Assembly (NCBI GenBank): GCA_003696875.1
Contig: RFHL01000335.1
Span: forward strand, 1 to 13,479
Reading direction: 5' to 3'
DNA length: 13,479 bases
Source of the DNA: Bacteroidota bacterium
GTDB taxonomy: Bacteria; Bacteroidota; Bacteroidia; J057
The notes beneath the pieces were generated by a model. It worked only from the letters and a program-made list of their open reading frames with translations. It had not been told where the DNA came from and ran no database searches. Shown piece by piece: positions 1 to 7,899 of the stretch; the first letter of the stretch is position 1; each line of letters opens with the position of its first letter. Made by a program: the position numbers and the translations under genes.

Positions 1-24
1 GCTTTGGGGTTTTGGGGAGTTGGC

Positions 25-969
25 TTAATATTTCTGGGAGGCATATGTCTCCACAAAGCGCGGATCGAAGCGGAGGATCAGGAAGGTGATGCCCATCAGG
101 ACGAGCATCCCGGCCATGCCTCGGGGGCTGCCGAGCAGGGGATTTTCGTCCCAAATGAAGAAGCCTGCCAGAACGTGGATGTTGTTGATCACCCCCAGGA
201 AGGTCGCGGAGGCGTAGACGCTGCGGGCCTTGAGGGCGAGATAGGCCATGGGGAAGGAGAGGGCGACGCAGTACCCTACCAGGGCCAACAGCTCGAAAAA
301 GTGATCGGTGGCCAAAGGCATCTCGCCCAGACCCAGGGCGAGCGGCACATTCCAGAGGCCCCAAAGCAGGCCGGTAATGAGGGCCGATCCGAGAAAGCCC
401 AGCGAGCGGGTTTCGGTCAGGACCAGGCCGCGCCAGCCCATTTCTTCGCCCACATTGAAGAGCAGGTTGAAGGTGGCGCCAAAAAAGAGGCCGCCCAGCA
501 GGATAATCACGGCCAGGGTCCAGACCTCTGGCGGGGTGCCGGTGACGATGGGCAGGGCATCAGTGAGGCCTTTGAAGGCCGCAAGTCCCGGTTCATAGGC
601 GGTGGCAATCCCGTCGCTGAGCAGGATCACCCCAAATCCGGGCAGGTGGAGCACATTGCCGAGCAAGGCTACAAGAAGCACCGTCCCGGCAATTACGCCC
701 ACCGGCAGAACGAGGGTCAGCCCAATCCATCGCAGGCTGTAGTGCTTGCGGTTCCAGCCAAATTGGGAAAGGGAGCCCTGGTACAGGTACTTCTGGAGGA
801 TATAGGCTGCGGCAGCAGGTCCCCAGCAGTACAGCAGCAGGCTGAGGGTGGTACCAAAGAGGTCCCCATAGGTCGTGCCGGCGGGCAGGAGCCATTGCCC
901 GAGATAGAAGCCGACAAGGCTGAGGCCAGTGGCCAGGAAGAAAAACAGGATGACTTTCCGCAGATTCAT
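25..969 (-). CDS. CPBP-family intramembrane protein with degenerate active site
   Basis: This is a 314-residue polytopic membrane protein with many hydrophobic segments and no cleavable signal peptide apparent. The CPBP (CAAX protease and bacteriocin-processing, Abi/Rce1-like) family is recognised from the first motif, EEMGWR at residues 175-180, and from the GLLWGLW block that follows. Active family members normally also have a His four residues after an aromatic residue (motif 2) and an HxxxN motif 3. Here motif 2 is W203-x3-N207, with Asn (AAT) in place of His, and the motif 3 position is Leu258-x3-Asn262. Two of the three metal or catalytic motifs therefore lack their His, so a proteolytic role is doubtful. 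It may be a pseudoprotease or scaffold. The start ATG lies 36 nt after the DUF1415 stop on the same strand, suggesting co-transcription. The family call is secure; the function is unknown. Confidence 0.85.
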   Translation of the reverse strand: MNLRKVILFFFLATGLSLVGFYLGQWLLPAGTTYGDLFGTTLSLLLYCWGPAAAAYILQKYLYQGSLSQFGWNRKHYSLRWIGLTLVLPVGVIAGTVLLVALLGNVLHLPGFGVILLSDGIATAYEPGLAAFKGLTDALPIVTGTPPEVWTLAVIILLGGLFFGATFNLLFNVGEEMGWRGLVLTETRSLGFLGSALITGLLWGLWNVPLALGLGEMPLATDHFFELLALVGYCVALSFPMAYLALKARSVYASATFLGVINNIHVLAGFFIWDENPLLGSPRGMAGMLVLMGITFLILRFDPRFVETYASQKY

Positions 970-1005
970 GGCATGGCAATGAAGAAGGGGTGAAACAGAC
1001 GGGCG

Positions 1006-1611
1006 CTATTCTTCTAACGGAGAATCCCCGGCTGATGGTTCGCCAGGCTGGGAAGAAGGGGCCTTCTGAAAGCTGGTAGCGCGCAGCTGCTGAATCCCCT
1101 CCAGGCCAAGGGCCTGGAGGCGCGCGGTATTGTCCACAGGGATCTGGTGGATGTCTGGATGGGTCTCGGCCGCCCAACTGATGCGCTCCTCCCGCAGCAG
1201 GTGCAGCATGGGGTAGGGAGAGCGGTTGACGTAGTGGGTGGGGTCATCAGCAGGAGTCTCGGCAAACTGATAGTCAGGGTGAAAGCCCACCACCTGAAAC
1301 GCCCCTTCGAGGCCGGTCTCGTACAGCAGACCGTCCACAGCCAGCAGAAAGTCGAGTTGCTCTTCCAGGCTGGTGAGGGCCCGAGGATGAATGAGAAAGC
1401 TCGTTTCGAGCGCTTCACCGTCGGTCTCGACCAGCCGCTGCAGTTCCTCGTAGAGCAGGTGGAGCAGGGTTTCGGGCGATTGCGTGTCGGTACAGCGGTA
1501 GTGGATACGTCCCAAACGAAAAGGGGCGGCGGCAAAGGGGCACAGGTTGAGCCCGATGACCACCGCCTCTATCCAGGCCTGGGTTTCTTGGATGACGACT
1601 TCCGGCTTCAT
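1006..1611 (-). CDS. DUF1415 domain-containing protein
   Basis: This 201-residue soluble protein is recognised as DUF1415 from three conserved blocks: VIGLNLCPFA at residues 18-27, QVVGFHPDYQFA at 106-117, and YVNRSPYPMLHLLRE at 127-141. The family is widespread in bacteria and its biochemical function is not established to my knowledge. The conserved Cys24, His111 and Asp113 and the Asn129-Arg130 pair are candidate functional residues, but that is inference. No signal peptide or membrane segment is visible. The last 20 or so residues are Ser/Pro/Glu-rich and look like a disordered tail. It sits between the SBBP cargo gene and the CPBP gene with 36-nt gaps on both sides, so a shared transcript is likely. 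The leader has no Shine-Dalgarno sequence. Near its 3' end the gene contains a perfect 10-bp inverted repeat, listed separately. Confidence 0.88.
   Translation of the reverse strand: MKPEVVIQETQAWIEAVVIGLNLCPFAAAPFRLGRIHYRCTDTQSPETLLHLLYEELQRLVETDGEALETSFLIHPRALTSLEEQLDFLLAVDGLLYETGLEGAFQVVGFHPDYQFAETPADDPTHYVNRSPYPMLHLLREERISWAAETHPDIHQIPVDNTARLQALGLEGIQQLRATSFQKAPSSQPGEPSAGDSPLEE
1098..1120. repeat. Perfect 10-bp inverted repeat inside DUF1415 gene
   Basis: CCTCCAGGCC (1098-1107) and GGCCTGGAGG (1111-1120) are separated by AAG. It falls in the 3' quarter of the DUF1415 coding region, at the codons for Gln-Ala-Leu-Gly-Leu-Glu-Gly. It would fold as a strong mRNA hairpin but has no T-tract, so it is not a standard terminator. 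Confidence 0.6.
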
Positions 1612-1647
1612 AGCCGGGAAGGTACGCTTTTTTCGGCTATCGTGGAG

Positions 1648-4404
1648 CTACTGAACCACCACCTTGCGTACCGCGAGCGGGGTCTCGGTCCGGTAGACCG
1701 AGAGGAAGTAGATGCCCCGCTCCAGGCGGGGGAGCGTGATTTTCTGCGTTCGCCAGCCGGCTTGGCTGAGGGGCGGCAGCCCCAGGAGGGTGAGGATCTC
1801 CTTACCCCAGGCATCGCGCAAGACGAGGCGAACATACTCGTCTGGCTGCTGATAGTAGCGCACCGTGATACGATCCCGGGCTGGGTTGGGGAAGACTTCT
1901 ACGAGACTTCCCACGCTCCCCGAAACGGGAACCGAAATGCCCAAGGCCGGCGACCAGGCGAGGCTGCCATCCGGGCCCTCGACCGCCACGCGATAGTTCC
2001 ATCGTCCGGCCGGGACCTCATGGTCCAGGAAGCTCGTAGGCGCATTGCCGTCCAGACGGGTGACCTCGGTCCAGGCCTCCTGCCCTTGCTGGCGCTCGAT
2101 GCGCCAGCCGGCGATGCCTTCCGTCTCGGCGACGGACCAGGACAGACGGGCTGCCGCCTCAGTCTCATCCCAAGTGGCGGTAAAGTTCGCCACGGTGGGA
2201 GTCAGCACGGTGTTGAATTCCATATTCATGATCCAGGGGGCATCGTTGATGCCATTGGCCTTGACGCTCTGATAGCTGCCCGCCGTGACCGGGGCATCGG
2301 GACTATGAGAGGTCACATAGAGCATGACTTTATGCTGGTCTACAAAGAGACTGCCGGAGGCGCGGGGATAGTCGTTGTAGCTGCCGCCGTACAGGATCGA
2401 ATAGGGAACGTTGCCGCCCGTGGCATCCAGTACGGTGAGAAAGACGTCATACATGGCCACGAAGCTGTTGGACTCGCCGGTGGTGTAAAAGTCGGGCGAC
2501 ATAGTCGAGCCCAGGATATGGGCCTCATCGTTGTCGTTGACCCGGATGGCTTCGCAGAAGTCGACATTGGTGCCGCCCAGGTAGGTGCTGTAGACGAGGT
2601 TGTCCCCCTCCGGGCTGAATCGGGCCGCAAAGACGTCGCCAAAGCTGCTGGTATTGGCAAAGGCGGCAGGCTGGAAGGCGCCGGGAGTGGTGGGGAAGTT
2701 GGTCGAATAGGTGACCCCCGCGACATAGATGTCGCCATTGGGACCGATGTCTACCGACCGCATCACGTCGCTGGCCGACCCCCCGAGGTAGGTGCCACCC
2801 AGTAGCAGGCTGCCATCGGCGCTGAAGCGCGCCACGAAGCCATCTTCCTGCGTATATCCCTGCGTGAAATTGGCGCTGGACTGGTAGGCACTGTTGCTGA
2901 AGGGAAGGTTGTTGGAACCGGTATTGCCGACCACAACGGCTTCGCCCTGGTCATTGACCATGATGCCATTGCCGATGTCGTGCCCATTACCCCCAAAGAG
3001 GGTGGAGTAGGCAAATGCGCTTCCATCAGGCAAAATCTTGCTCAGGAAGAGGTCTCCCCCGCTAGAGGATTGGGTGTCGAATGCGCCTGATGTGGTGGGA
3101 TAATCGGTGGACATGGTGAAGCCCGTCACGTAAGCCGAGCCATCGCTGGCTACATAGAGATCGTAGGGGTAGTCGATGTTGCTCCCGCCCAGGAAAGTGG
3201 AGTAGACCAGATTGGTCCCGAAGGGATTGAGGCGGGTGACAAAGCCCTTGACCAGACCCCCGGGGTAGGTATCCTGCAGGCTGCCAGCCGTTATGGGGTA
3301 ATCGGTCGAGCTGCAAAAACCCGCAATCACTGCATGACCACTGGCGCTGATCCCGATGCCGTAAGGAAGTTCCCAACCGGTACCGCCCAGGAAGGTGAGG
3401 TATTCCAGATTGGTACCTGTGGGGTTCATCTTGGCCACCCAATTGTCGATCCCGCCGGCATACACGTCCTGGAATACGCCAGGAGTAACAGGGAAAGTCG
3501 CCGACTGGGTGTAGCCGACCATATATAAGTAGCCGCTAGCGTCACGGGTACCTGCCATTACGTAGTCGTCGGAGGTACTGGTATGGAGAAAGGTGGCCCA
3601 GTTCATGGTCACGGGATCGATGATGAGTTCCCGGTTGGGGTCATAGTTCCCCGTGAAGACGAATCCGAAGGTTTTGGCATTGAGTAAGGTATAGGCCATG
3701 GAGACATCTACCTTGAAGCCATCGACCATCTGGTAGCAGATGGGCGCATCTTCGTAGACATCGCCCCAGGGGGTATGAATGGCCAGCCGGCCATCGGGCA
3801 GGATCGAGAGTGACTCACTACCGCTTACACGCACCTGGATCAGGCCAGGATCGGCCTGAGGGGCCACGACAAAGTCGTATTTCAGCACTTCATCCGTAAG
3901 GCCAAAGTAGCGCAGGTCAATGCCGGGGTAGAGCCCTTCGTACCACAACTCGGCATAGCGGGTGACGCCCTGTACCCACTGGCTGGGGTCATTGCCCCGG
4001 AAATAGTTTACGCTGAAGGCTTGGGCTTCCCGGCCTACGAGCTGGGCGGTGGATGCCATACCTTCAAATTCCAGTCCATAGACCATGGCTTCGAAGGTCT
4101 TCTCCTCCAGGCGCGTCTTGCGCGCCACATTGTCGGGGAAGCGGCTCACCTCCAGTGGGGTCTGGTCCAGCGTGCTGCGGCCGGTCGTGACCTCGCGGAT
4201 CAGCGCGATGCTGACCCCATCATCCATCCAGCGGACCTGACGGTCCCCCAGCGTGACCTGATACCGGATAGGTTGGGCAAACTGGCCCAGGTTTTCTTCG
4301 AAAAAGATGCTGCTGTCCAGCGCGGTAACACTGGGAGCTTGTGGCTTAAAAGCGGGAGAGAGAAAAAGGACAAAGAGCAAGGCGGAGAAACCCGCGTATT
4401 TCAT
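1648..4404 (-). CDS. SBBP beta-propeller protein with T9SS sorting domain
   Basis: This is a predicted secreted or surface protein of 918 residues. I chose the ATG at 4404 rather than the in-frame ATG at 4494 because it begins a clean signal peptide (MKYAG, then a hydrophobic stretch to about residue 20); the 30 residues before it look non-coding. Residues 30-265 resemble the N-terminal domain usually found before SBBP repeats (EENLGQ near 36-41, IDPVTMNWATF near 262-272). Residues 268-735 carry seven SBBP repeats, recognised by recurring xTxLGG (near 271, 337, 402, 467, 538, 606, 670) and TDYPxT-like blocks, consistent with a seven-bladed propeller. Residues 738-828 look like a fibronectin III fold. 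Residues 834-918 form a T9SS type A sorting domain (VFPNPARD near 837, ERGIYFLSV near 895). A role in adhesion or binding is inference. It probably leads a transcript with the DUF1415 and CPBP genes downstream. Confidence 0.9.
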   Translation of the reverse strand: MKYAGFSALLFVLFLSPAFKPQAPSVTALDSSIFFEENLGQFAQPIRYQVTLGDRQVRWMDDGVSIALIREVTTGRSTLDQTPLEVSRFPDNVARKTRLEEKTFEAMVYGLEFEGMASTAQLVGREAQAFSVNYFRGNDPSQWVQGVTRYAELWYEGLYPGIDLRYFGLTDEVLKYDFVVAPQADPGLIQVRVSGSESLSILPDGRLAIHTPWGDVYEDAPICYQMVDGFKVDVSMAYTLLNAKTFGFVFTGNYDPNRELIIDPVTMNWATFLHTSTSDDYVMAGTRDASGYLYMVGYTQSATFPVTPGVFQDVYAGGIDNWVAKMNPTGTNLEYLTFLGGTGWELPYGIGISASGHAVIAGFCSSTDYPITAGSLQDTYPGGLVKGFVTRLNPFGTNLVYSTFLGGSNIDYPYDLYVASDGSAYVTGFTMSTDYPTTSGAFDTQSSSGGDLFLSKILPDGSAFAYSTLFGGNGHDIGNGIMVNDQGEAVVVGNTGSNNLPFSNSAYQSSANFTQGYTQEDGFVARFSADGSLLLGGTYLGGSASDVMRSVDIGPNGDIYVAGVTYSTNFPTTPGAFQPAAFANTSSFGDVFAARFSPEGDNLVYSTYLGGTNVDFCEAIRVNDNDEAHILGSTMSPDFYTTGESNSFVAMYDVFLTVLDATGGNVPYSILYGGSYNDYPRASGSLFVDQHKVMLYVTSHSPDAPVTAGSYQSVKANGINDAPWIMNMEFNTVLTPTVANFTATWDETEAAARLSWSVAETEGIAGWRIERQQGQEAWTEVTRLDGNAPTSFLDHEVPAGRWNYRVAVEGPDGSLAWSPALGISVPVSGSVGSLVEVFPNPARDRITVRYYQQPDEYVRLVLRDAWGKEILTLLGLPPLSQAGWRTQKITLPRLERGIYFLSVYRTETPLAVRKVVVQ
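2200..3603 (-). repeat. Seven SBBP propeller repeats (protein-level)
   Basis: Protein residues 268-735 of the SBBP cargo are built from seven degenerate units of about 65-70 residues. Each has a strand ending in a TFLGG-like turn followed by an acidic or polar residue, a central GxxYVxG strand, and usually a (T/S)DYPxTxGxF-like segment. The copies are diverged at the DNA level, so this is an old repeat with little recent duplication. The first and last copies are the weakest: the first has TFLHT in place of TFLGG. Confidence 0.8.
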
Positions 4405-4572
4405 GTTGGTGCATTTAGGACTGTAGGGTGTCACATGCAATATCCCAGGAGGCAGGCGACATACCAGCCGGGAAGTAGGGCGGCCTTTACACATGTAGCG
4501 TTAGGCTGGGAATTGATATGTGGAATGGCCTGAGCGCAGGGAAATGGTTTGATAATCATTGTATTGTAGGGT

Positions 4573-4610
4573 AAAAAAAACGACTGCCGCCCCAGTTGGA
4601 GCGGCAGTCG
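4573..4610 (-). terminator. Rho-independent terminator of the SprB/PKD cargo gene
   Basis: A perfect 10-bp stem (CGACTGCCGC at 4581-4590 pairing with GCGGCAGTCG at 4601-4610) has a 10-nt loop. It is followed, in the minus-strand sense, by eight T (A-run at 4573-4580). It lies 85 nt past the stop codon at 4695 and about 170 nt before the start of the next minus-strand gene, so it separates the two T9SS cargo transcripts. The rest of the 4405-4694 spacer is AT-rich in part and shows no further gene. Confidence 0.92.
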
Positions 4611-4694
4611 CGAGTTAGATATTTTCCTATTTGTTAATTTTGTATATTGGTAATAGTATTTCTGCTCCGGCATTACATCACCGGCAGATCTGTG

Positions 4695-7600
4695 CTATTC
4701 CAGTTGCACCCGGCGAAACCAGCGTCCTTCCTGAGCCGAGAGGCGCAGAGTATAGATCCCCTGGCTCAGGTTGCCCGGTAGCTGCAGGGCAATGGTATGT
4801 GCCCCACTCACCCGGCCTACGGCCTGGGTCCATACCCGCCGCCCATCGGCGGTGAAGAGGCAAAGCTGCGCATCCTGCAACAAGGGATGATTCAGCTGCA
4901 CCTTTAGCTGACCGGTGGAAGGGTTGGGAAAGAGCGTAAAGGTCGCCAAGGCCCCTTCATCCCCGATTCCCATTCCGGTGATATCGATGTATTGCTCCAT
5001 GGTATCGGTCCCGCAGGCGCTGTTGATGATAAGGGTGACCAGATAGCTCCCGTTTCCCCGATAGAAGTGGGTCGGATTCTCATCCGTACTCGAGTTGCCA
5101 TCCCCAAAGGACCAGTGGTAGGTTTCGGCACCGGTGGAGTTGTTGTCAAACATGATCTTGTTGCGGATGGCCGCATCCCGGCGAAAGTCGAAGAGGGCGG
5201 TCGGCAGCGAGTCCTCATAGGTGATGGTCCAAGGGCCGGCGCTGGATATACAGCCGTGGGCATCGGTGACATCCACGGAGTAGGAACCGGGCATCAGGTC
5301 ACTTGGAATAGAGTCGGTGTTGCCGTTGCTCCAGAGATAGGTATATGGCCAGGTACCGCCCTGCAGGGCGAGGGTGATCGAGCCATTGGCGGAGATGGGA
5401 CAAGCCGCGTCGCGCGACGCGACAAAGGCGATCTCCAGGCTATCTGGCTCTGAAATGACGACCTCCACCGGCAAAGAGCAGCCCGCGCCATCGTGTACAG
5501 TGGCGGAATAAACGCCGGCTGGCAGTTCGGTCAGGTTGAGTCCGGTCGGGCCGTGCTCCCAAAGGGCAGCATAGCTGCCGGAGCCCCCGGATACGCTCAG
5601 ACTGATTTGCCCTTGGGTATCGCCAAAGCAGGCATTGTCGACGGTTTGGGTACTGATCTCCATGGAGTCCGGTTCTGTCACGACAAAGGGCCCAGCACTG
5701 GCTTCGCAGCCATTGGCGTCGACCACCGTTACCGAGTAGGCACCGGCCGCGACACTGTCGAGGGTGTAGTGATGGCTACCCGTGTTCCACGTATAGTAAT
5801 AAGGAGACAGGCCGTGGTTGACCAGAACACTTACCGAGCCGGAGGCCTCCCCGGCGCAAGCGGCCGGGCTGATGTTGCCCTGGATCACCTCCAGTGGACG
5901 GCTGAGGGAGAAGCGCAGCGTATCCCGGCGGAAAAGTCCGAGGGCATTGGTCACCTTGACCGTGATCATGCTATCCAGAATCGGATAGGTATAGGGGTTG
6001 GTCAGGATGATGCGTTGGGACGTATCACCGGTGGACCACAGGTGGTCCATACCGGGATTGCCGGCGTCGATGGTGTCGCCGTCACAGTAATAGCCGTCAG
6101 GCCCAAAGGGGACATTGGGGAGCGTACCCAGCGTAAAGTCGTCAAAGGCAAAGCCATCGGCATTGACCGAGCCGCCGGAGGCAAAGGCGATGCGGAAGCG
6201 CACCCTGGGCTGGTTGATGGTGATGCTAGGGAGCTTATGGGTGACAGCCACCCAGCCACCCGAACCAGAGCCCGTGGCGGCCATGCCGCTCCAGCCCTGG
6301 GGCTGGCCCCCGGGCAGACTGCCGATGTTGCCGCTGTTGTACCAGTCGGGGGCGCCAAAGTTGCCCACCCGTAGCCAGGTACCCCCGTCGTCCACGCTCA
6401 CCTGCAGGACGGCTCCGTCCCAGCTGGCTTCGCTTTCCCACCAGACTTTCATCATCACCCAGATGCTGCCCCCGGCATTGGTCAGGTCAAAACAGGGACT
6501 CAGCACCCAGGAGCTTTCATAGCTGTTGTGGGAGCCCAGGCGGTTGGTGATCCAGGCCTTTTGACCTGAAGCCGCCCCCTGGATATGGGAGTTGGCGGGC
6601 GTGCCCAGCTCCCAGCTTACATTGACGCCGCCGGTGTACCAACCGTTGCTGCCACTTTCGAAGTCTTCTTTATAGGGAAAATCGGAAACCTGCCGCACAT
6701 GGGTGATCTGGGCGGTGGTGGTATCGTTGGAGTGGTTGGGGTCCCCAGGGGAGTCGGCCCACGCCTTGATGCTATGGCTGCCGACGACCGTCAGGTTGGC
6801 CTGGGCGGTAAAGGTATACACGAGGGTATCTCCCGGAGGGATGCTGAAGGGAACCAATTCTGGCGCCGGCGACAGGCCGCCGTCGACGGAGAAGCGCACC
6901 TGAATGTTGCTGGCCGTGAGCTCGCCCACATTGGTCAGTTTGAGCTTGACCGGCTCCTGACCCAACCCGCAACTCTCGCCGGTCGGCGAGGAGATCTCTA
7001 CCGCCCGCACATCCTGCGGCGGAATCTGAAACGGGATAAACTCATAGTATGAGTTGTCCGCATCACTGGAGCCTGCTCCCGACAGGGGCAGCTGATCGTT
7101 GCCGGCCTGCACCCCGAGCGCACCGTTTTTCTGGACCCCTACACTGGCGGTCACCCAGTTACTCGTGAGGCTACCGTACATATCGACCAGATAGATCTTG
7201 TTGGTGGTTTCCTCCAGCACGATCGCCACATACGCAAAGGAGCTGGGCCCCCACTCAAAGGAGTACCAGCGGATCCAGAGCTGCCGGTAGGGGGCGGTTC
7301 CGAATAGTTTGGTTTGGACCTGGTCATTGGTGCCGGTGGGCGGGGCCGTGGTGAAACGCTCCCAAAAACAGGCTATGGTCTTGTTGGGCAGACCATAGCT
7401 GGGGAGGTTGGTATTTTCATCCGGCGGGCTGCCCGTCTGCGGCGTGAAGGTCAGCAAGCCATTGGCCGAGACCTGATAGCTGGTGACCATCTCTCCGAAA
7501 AACTGAAAGGTGAAGGGGAGGCCTGCTGAGCCCGACCATTGGTTATTGGGGAGTCCTCCTGGCAACAGGGGCGTCCATCCGACCAGTTCGTAATCTTGTT

Positions 7601-7721
7601 CAGGGTTTACGCCTCCCGGATTGCCGGCGGCGCTGTGATAGCTGACGGTGTAGGAAATCTGCGCCGGCATTTGGAGCCAGATCCCCACCACGACCGCGAC
7701 CAGAAAAAGCAGGCGCTTCAT
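4695..7721 (-). CDS. Multidomain T9SS cargo with SprB and PKD repeats
   Basis: This 1008-residue secreted protein begins with a clear signal peptide (MKRLLFLVAVVVGIW, cleavage near Ala20). Residues 23-232 form an N-terminal beta-rich region (GLPFTFQFFG near 67-76). Residues 240-340 look like a CARDB-type Ig domain (LTNVGE at 262-267, HSNDT near 330). Residues 345-533 resemble a MAM or jelly-roll domain that opens with YKEDFES and ends with FAFDDFTLG. Residues 540-610 look Ig-like (WSTGDTS). Residues 612-838 hold three SprB-type repeats. Residues 843-916 are a PKD domain (FDNNSTG near 858, WSFGDG at 870-875). Residues 926-1008 are a T9SS type A sorting domain (FPNPSTG at 931-937, QGIYTLRL near 987). 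The family suggests export through the type IX machine and anchoring or release at the surface. No catalytic domain is recognised, so adhesion is the best guess. A terminator follows the gene. Confidence 0.9.
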   Translation of the reverse strand: MKRLLFLVAVVVGIWLQMPAQISYTVSYHSAAGNPGGVNPEQDYELVGWTPLLPGGLPNNQWSGSAGLPFTFQFFGEMVTSYQVSANGLLTFTPQTGSPPDENTNLPSYGLPNKTIACFWERFTTAPPTGTNDQVQTKLFGTAPYRQLWIRWYSFEWGPSSFAYVAIVLEETTNKIYLVDMYGSLTSNWVTASVGVQKNGALGVQAGNDQLPLSGAGSSDADNSYYEFIPFQIPPQDVRAVEISSPTGESCGLGQEPVKLKLTNVGELTASNIQVRFSVDGGLSPAPELVPFSIPPGDTLVYTFTAQANLTVVGSHSIKAWADSPGDPNHSNDTTTAQITHVRQVSDFPYKEDFESGSNGWYTGGVNVSWELGTPANSHIQGAASGQKAWITNRLGSHNSYESSWVLSPCFDLTNAGGSIWVMMKVWWESEASWDGAVLQVSVDDGGTWLRVGNFGAPDWYNSGNIGSLPGGQPQGWSGMAATGSGSGGWVAVTHKLPSITINQPRVRFRIAFASGGSVNADGFAFDDFTLGTLPNVPFGPDGYYCDGDTIDAGNPGMDHLWSTGDTSQRIILTNPYTYPILDSMITVKVTNALGLFRRDTLRFSLSRPLEVIQGNISPAACAGEASGSVSVLVNHGLSPYYYTWNTGSHHYTLDSVAAGAYSVTVVDANGCEASAGPFVVTEPDSMEISTQTVDNACFGDTQGQISLSVSGGSGSYAALWEHGPTGLNLTELPAGVYSATVHDGAGCSLPVEVVISEPDSLEIAFVASRDAACPISANGSITLALQGGTWPYTYLWSNGNTDSIPSDLMPGSYSVDVTDAHGCISSAGPWTITYEDSLPTALFDFRRDAAIRNKIMFDNNSTGAETYHWSFGDGNSSTDENPTHFYRGNGSYLVTLIINSACGTDTMEQYIDITGMGIGDEGALATFTLFPNPSTGQLKVQLNHPLLQDAQLCLFTADGRRVWTQAVGRVSGAHTIALQLPGNLSQGIYTLRLSAQEGRWFRRVQLE
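5208..5888 (-). repeat. Three 76-residue SprB-type repeats (protein-level)
   Basis: Residues 612-838 of the cargo protein comprise three units. A Cys pair recurs at residues 622/672, 698/748 and 774/824, giving an exact 76-residue period and an exact 50-residue separation within each pair. Each unit has a G-x-(I/V)-x-(L/V) strand, a YxxxW strand (shifted in copy 2), a PAG or PGS turn then YSxxVxD, and an EPDS-like end (YEDS in copy 3). SprB repeats are known from Flavobacterium adhesins. A disulfide within each unit is inferred from the pairing. Confidence 0.85.
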
Positions 7722-7824
7722 AACTATTCGTTAGTCGGTAATTTTTGCTGATTGCTAATTGCAAGTACTGCATTAAATCCGCCCTCCCCAAGCTAATACC
7801 GTCCTGACTCTTGCATGAAAAAGG

Positions 7825-7855
7825 AAAACCGGGAAGCGCACTTGCACTTCCCGGT
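7825..7855 (-). terminator. Intrinsic terminator downstream of gdhA
   Basis: A 9-bp perfect stem (ACCGGGAAG at 7828-7836 with CTTCCCGGT at 7847-7855) has a 10-nt loop. In the minus-strand sense it is followed by a T-rich tract interrupted by two C (complement of 7817-7827). It lies 45 nt past the gdhA stop and just before the leader of the T9SS cargo gene that starts at 7721. The remaining spacer, 7722-7824, shows no gene, and I could not fix a promoter there. Confidence 0.8.
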
Positions 7856-7899
7856 CTTACACGAAAGGTTTTGCGATCGGGCGTCAGCCCTTTTGAAAG

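Noticed and set aside
4..993. A 329-codon plus-strand open frame opposite the first CPBP gene
   Set aside because: The product is low-complexity and charged, typical of the reverse complement of a hydrophobic membrane-protein gene.
1147..2805. A 552-codon plus-strand open frame opposite the SBBP and DUF1415 genes
   Set aside because: It spans two recognised genes and their spacer on the other strand, and its product has no recognisable domain or signal.
4405..4494. Thirty-residue N-terminal extension of the SBBP protein from the ATG at 4494
   Set aside because: It would bury the signal peptide behind a Cys/Pro-rich stretch; the ATG at 4404 gives a normal exported N-terminus.
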